In this document: one piece after another, positions 4,792 through 7,369 of the stretch
Layout of the letters: each line of letters starts with the position of its first letter
Numbering within the stretch: the stretch's first letter is position 1
Origin: SCUN01 sp964355365
GTDB taxonomy: Bacteria; Acidobacteriota; Vicinamibacteria; Vicinamibacterales; SCN-69-37
Length of the DNA: 7,369 bases
Direction of reading: 5' to 3'
Assembly: GCA_964355365.1 (NCBI GenBank)
Contig: CAYHEX010000226.1
Location: 1-7,369 of the forward strand
Translations under genes and position numbers: made by a program
Notes under the pieces: generated by a model
Seen by the model: only the letters and a program-made list of their open reading frames with translations
Database searches by the model: none
Told to the model about the DNA's origin: nothing

Positions 4792-5911
4792 CCGGGCCGT
4801 TCGGCTCATCGTCGATTACTCGCTGCTCCTGATCGCCGGCGCGCTGACCGCGATCGTCTGGGCCAACGTTGACAACGCGTCCTACGCGGCCGTGGCGCAC
4901 GCGATGCACTTTGCCGTGAACGACATCGGCATGGTGTTCTTCTTCGCGCTCGCGACCAAGGAGGTCGTGGAAGCCATGCTGCCCGGCGGAGCGTTGTCAT
5001 CGCCGCGGCAGGCCGCGTTGCCGCTGCTGGCGGCGGTGGGCGGCATGCTGCTGCCCGCCGCGATCTTCGTCGTGGGCGCGAATTGGTCGCACCACGAAGA
5101 GCTGATGCGCGGCTGGGCGATTCCGTGCGCGACCGACATCGCGTTTTCCTATCTGGTCGCTCGACTGATTTTTCCCAGGAATTCGCCCGCGATTCCGTTT
5201 CTGTTGCTGCTGGCGATTGCCGACGATGCGCTCGGGCTGATCGTGTTGGCAATTTGCTATCCGAGCGGGCCGCTCGCCCTCTGGCAGTTGCTGCTGTGGA
5301 TGGCGCCGGCCATCGGCATCGCCTGGTTCATGCGGCGGCGACAGGTCGCGAGCTTCTGGTGGTATCTGGCGATTCCCGGCACGCTGTCGTGGATCGCGCT
5401 CTACACCGGCGGCATTCACGCGGCGCTGGCGCTGGTGCCGATCGTGCCGTTCATGCCGGCCGCCCGCAAGGACCTGGGCTTGTTCGAGCCCAGCGAAGAG
5501 TTCCGCGCGGATACGCTGGATCGCTTCGAGCATGCGTGGAAGATTCCGGTGCAGGTGATGCTGTTCTTCTTCGGCCTGGCGAACGCGGGCGTGCCGCTGT
5601 CGAGCGTGGGGTCGCCGACGTGGCTCGTGCTGGCGGGTTTGTTGCTGGGCAAGCCGATCGGCATCGTCGGCATGACCCTGCTGGGAGAGTTGGCGGGACT
5701 TCGCCGAGCCGTCGGCCTCGACTTACGAGCGCTCGTGGTTGTGGGTGTGGCGGCGGGAATCGGCTTTACGGTGGCGCTGTTCTTTGCGACTGCGGCGTTC
5801 CCGCCGGGTGTGCTGCTGGACGAAGCGAAGATGGGCGCGCTGCTCAGTTTCCTGGCGGCGCCCCTGGCAATTGTCCTGGCGCGGATGCTGGGCCTTCGGC
5901 GAAACGCTTGA
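4778..5911 (+). CDS. nhaA: NhaA-type Na+/H+ antiporter
   Basis: The 377-residue, highly hydrophobic protein is close to the 388 residues of E. coli NhaA and should exchange Na+ (or Li+) for protons across the inner membrane. Family hallmarks include TDIAFS (Asp120, equal to E. coli Asp133), IADDALGL (Asp149/Asp150, the 163/164 ion-binding pair), LFFFGLANAGVPL, LGKPIGI (Lys292, like Lys300) and GIGFTVALFF near the C-terminus. It is divergent at the pH-sensor region: LATKEVVEAMLPGGALSSPRQAALP replaces the usual GLEIKREL-type text. The only plausible start is TTG at 4778, inside the last codons of the pyruvate kinase, with AGGA 12 bases upstream; this suggests translational coupling and low initiation. 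The 3' end overlaps the convergent SRPBCC gene by 68 bases. Confidence 0.95.
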   Translation: MNVFSRAVRLIVDYSLLLIAGALTAIVWANVDNASYAAVAHAMHFAVNDIGMVFFFALATKEVVEAMLPGGALSSPRQAALPLLAAVGGMLLPAAIFVVGANWSHHEELMRGWAIPCATDIAFSYLVARLIFPRNSPAIPFLLLLAIADDALGLIVLAICYPSGPLALWQLLLWMAPAIGIAWFMRRRQVASFWWYLAIPGTLSWIALYTGGIHAALALVPIVPFMPAARKDLGLFEPSEEFRADTLDRFEHAWKIPVQVMLFFFGLANAGVPLSSVGSPTWLVLAGLLLGKPIGIVGMTLLGELAGLRRAVGLDLRALVVVGVAAGIGFTVALFFATAAFPPGVLLDEAKMGALLSFLAAPLAIVLARMLGLRRNA

Positions 5912-6365
5912 GCGCCATGAGCGACATCTGCCACCCGCGCGAGATCACGACATAGTAACGGCGCCAGCGCGGGGACATGTCCTCGCCTTCCTGACGGACA
6001 TGCAAGCGGCACCCCGCGCCTTCCGGGATGCACTGCACGTGCAGCGTCATGGGCCCGAGCGGATCGCCTTCGGGTGGCAGCCAGGACGCATCAGCCACCT
6101 GGAATTCCTGCCCCGGCCGAATGTCGATGATCGTGCCGAAGAATGTGCCGCCGAGCGGACCGAGCAGGTCGTCGCGGTACGGCGTGGTTTGCCACTGCAG
6201 TGCGTAGACGCCGAGCGGCACGGGGGTGGTGACCGAATGTGTGGTCTGCCACCAGGCGCGCAACGCATTCGGGTCAAAGAAACAGTCGAACACACGCGTC
6301 GGCGGCGCTTCGATGAGCAAGCTCTGTTCGAAGCGGCCGCCGGCGTCGTGCACAGCCTTTGGCAT
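5844..6365 (-). CDS. SRPBCC / AHSA1-like domain protein
   Basis: The 173-residue product has the START-like layout of the AHSA1 group. Strand-turn text FEQSLLIEAPPTRVFDCFFDPNALRAWWQ (about 12-40) is the typical opening of an SRPBCC domain, followed by sheet-forming PLGVYALQWQ, GGTFFGTIIDIRPGQEFQVADAS and GPMTLHVQCIPEGAGCRLHVRQEG. The C-terminal helix GWQMSLMALKRFAEG closes the hydrophobic cavity. Such proteins bind small hydrophobic ligands or assist Hsp90; which applies cannot be told. No signal peptide, so cytoplasmic. The ATG lies 3 bases after the cytochrome c stop and has no clear ribosome binding site, so it is probably translated by coupling. About 20 residues after the domain (ASAPGQLPGAPPGN) are read from the overlap with nhaA and may be a late extension. 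Confidence 0.85.
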   Translation of the reverse strand: MPKAVHDAGGRFEQSLLIEAPPTRVFDCFFDPNALRAWWQTTHSVTTPVPLGVYALQWQTTPYRDDLLGPLGGTFFGTIIDIRPGQEFQVADASWLPPEGDPLGPMTLHVQCIPEGAGCRLHVRQEGEDMSPRWRRYYVVISRGWQMSLMALKRFAEGPASAPGQLPGAPPGN

Positions 6366-6368
6366 CGA

Positions 6369-6797
6369 CTACTGCTTGTTGCGGAGCGACTGCGAGTAGG
6401 CCACGATCGCCCACACCTGCTCCTTGGTCGAATCTTCGCTGAGCGGCGGCATCTTCGGGGTCACGCGGCCGTTCCAGATCTTGTAGAACACCACGCCATC
6501 GGCATTCTTTGCCAGTCGCGCGAACGGCGTCAGGTCCATGTCAGCCGCGTGTTCCGGCTCGGCATCCGGGCCGTCGCCCTTGCCGGTCTTGCCATGGCAG
6601 CGTTGGCACTTGGCTTCGTAGAGCTTCTTGCCGCCGGCCATGACCGCGTCGTTCACCGTCAAGGGGTTCTTCTCGGCACTGGCCGTGGCGGGAATGTTCC
6701 AGCCACCGGGCCGGGCGGCTCCCTGAGCGGACACTGTTACGACCAGCACGCCGAGAAACACGATTAGCGCGCCAACCATCAATACACGTTTAATCAC
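6369..6797 (-). CDS. Secreted class I cytochrome c (mono-heme)
   Basis: The 142-residue product (from GTG at 6797) has an N-terminal signal or anchor: IKRVL, then a hydrophobic run to VSAQG (about 24), with likely cleavage after VSA. The heme site is C64-Q-R-C67-H68 (AKCQRCHGKTGKGDGP) and the sixth ligand is Met116 in PKMPPLSE. The C-terminal helix WAIVAYSQSLR completes the fold. It should carry electrons in the periplasm. The partner oxidase or dehydrogenase is not in the window. I chose GTG at 6797 because AGAGGAG stands 8 bases upstream; an in-frame TTG at 6818 would add seven residues and lose that site. The gene lies 25 bases downstream of the NamZ-like stop and 3 bases before the SRPBCC gene, so all three may share a transcript. 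Confidence 0.9.
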   Translation of the reverse strand: MIKRVLMVGALIVFLGVLVVTVSAQGAARPGGWNIPATASAEKNPLTVNDAVMAGGKKLYEAKCQRCHGKTGKGDGPDAEPEHAADMDLTPFARLAKNADGVVFYKIWNGRVTPKMPPLSEDSTKEQVWAIVAYSQSLRNKQ

Positions 6798-6805
6798 GAT
6801 ACGAA

Positions 6806-6812
6806 CTCCTCT
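6806..6812 (-). promoter_or_regulatory. Ribosome binding site for cytochrome c GTG start
   Basis: AGAGGAG on the minus strand is 8 bases before the GTG at 6797-6795. It argues against the upstream in-frame TTG at 6818 as start. Confidence 0.6.
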
Positions 6813-6822
6813 GTACAAGATA

Positions 6823-7369
6823 TTACGACGGGTAGATCAAGAACCTTTCTCGGACCGTGAGGAACTCGGCCCCCTCGGACCTCCACTCGGCCGCGAGCGC
6901 GCGCGGATCCACCCCGGATTCAAGGGCTTCGCGCAATCTCGGCGACCCCGACAGAATGTCGATCGGCCGCTTCACGTATTCGTACTCGTAGGGTGGCTCC
7001 CGCCAGGCGAACGCGGACGAATCCGCCCGCCGGAACGCATCGATGAGCACCACGCCGGCTTCCACGGCCGGGAACAGCCGCCGGTCGGTGACGTGCATCT
7101 GCACGCCGCCGCAGGTGACCCGCGCGTGCTTCTGGAACGTCGGCTCGAACGCGTGCGCACGGAAGTGCACGCCCGGCAGCGCGATCGCATTCAGCGAGTC
7201 GGCGAATCCATCCGGATCGGTGATCCATGGCGCGCCGATCAACTCGAAGGGCTTGGTCGTGCCGCGGCCCTCGGAGACGTTGGTGCCTTCGAACAGCACG
7301 GTGCCGGGATAGACCACGGCGGCGTCGAGCGTCGGGAGGTTGGGCGACGGCAGCACCCACGGCATGCCG
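6823..7369 (-). CDS. DUF1343 / NamZ-like exo-N-acetylmuramidase, C-terminal part (cut by edge)
   Basis: The frame is open to the right edge, so only the last 182 codons are present; the family is about 400 residues. The ATG at 7365 is internal, since family text (WVLPSPNLPTLDAAVVYPGT) runs through it. Recognisable blocks are VLFEGTNVSEGRGTTKPFELIGAPW, LPGVHFRAHAFEPTF.KHA, CGGVQMHVTDRRLFP and a C-terminal helix with DPRALAAEWRSE. DUF1343 includes NamZ, an exo-beta-N-acetylmuramidase in peptidoglycan recycling (glycoside hydrolase 171); the N-terminal part needed to judge activity and export is missing. It ends 25 bases before the cytochrome c start, in the same orientation. Confidence 0.9.
   Translation of the reverse strand, partial: GMPWVLPSPNLPTLDAAVVYPGTVLFEGTNVSEGRGTTKPFELIGAPWITDPDGFADSLNAIALPGVHFRAHAFEPTFQKHARVTCGGVQMHVTDRRLFPAVEAGVVLIDAFRRADSSAFAWREPPYEYEYVKRPIDILSGSPRLREALESGVDPRALAAEWRSEGAEFLTVRERFLIYPS

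Noticed and set aside
5739..6767. 342-codon plus-strand open frame over the nhaA end, SRPBCC and cytochrome c genes
   Set aside because: Arg/His-rich antisense text; the minus strand has recognisable SRPBCC and CxxCH cytochrome products.

Overview
This is a GC-rich, gene-dense stretch of a bacterial chromosome. It has short intergenic gaps, several ATGA start/stop overlaps, frequent GTG and TTG starts, and ordinary housekeeping, redox and envelope genes. The gene mix (an uncommon DUF1343/NamZ-type peptidoglycan hydrolase, a divergent NhaA, secreted class I cytochrome c, bacterial hemerythrin, thioredoxin-fold lipoprotein) would suit an Acidobacteriota-like, didermic, respiring soil or sediment organism. 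That assignment is inference; no marker gene fixes the taxon.

Layout. 1-849 (+): 3' part of a zinc-binding medium-chain dehydrogenase, cut by the left edge. 861-949: a small hairpin and a degenerate copy of a GGTTCG-rich repeat in a convergent gap. 905-1539 (-): a small lipoprotein gene that appears broken by a -1 frameshift near 1165-1172. 1536-1925 (-): a single-domain hemerythrin whose stop overlaps the lipoprotein start (ATGA). 2013-2217: a striking 205-bp inverted-repeat element made of about 9-bp GGTTCGTGA-like units, starting right at the stop of the next gene. 2216-2971 and 2968-3315 (-): a DsbA/thioredoxin-fold lipoprotein and, upstream and coupled by ATGA, an AhpD-like CxxCxxxH protein. 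3316-3402: an 87-bp divergent promoter region with a 15-bp palindrome. 3403-4791 (+): pyruvate kinase. 4778-5911 (+): NhaA-type Na+/H+ antiporter overlapping the kinase by 14 bp. 5844-6365 (-): an SRPBCC/AHSA1-like protein overlapping the end of nhaA by 68 bp tail to tail. 6369-6797 (-): a secreted mono-heme cytochrome c. 6823-7369 (-): C-terminal part of a DUF1343 (NamZ-like) protein, cut by the right edge.

How the genes fit together. The leftward block 3315 to 905 is a redox and oxygen-handling set: AhpD-like dithiol protein plus extracytoplasmic thiol-disulfide lipoprotein, then hemerythrin plus lipoprotein, with the long inverted repeat between the two pairs, where it could end or insulate transcription. 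The rightward pair couples the last step of glycolysis to a cation/proton antiporter. The leftward block at the right end may be one operon (NamZ-like, cytochrome c, SRPBCC).

No CRISPR array, transposase, phage gene, tRNA or rRNA was found. The part that looks least described is the GGTTCG repeat family: one near-complete palindromic copy and one degenerate half copy, both in 3' intergenic regions.
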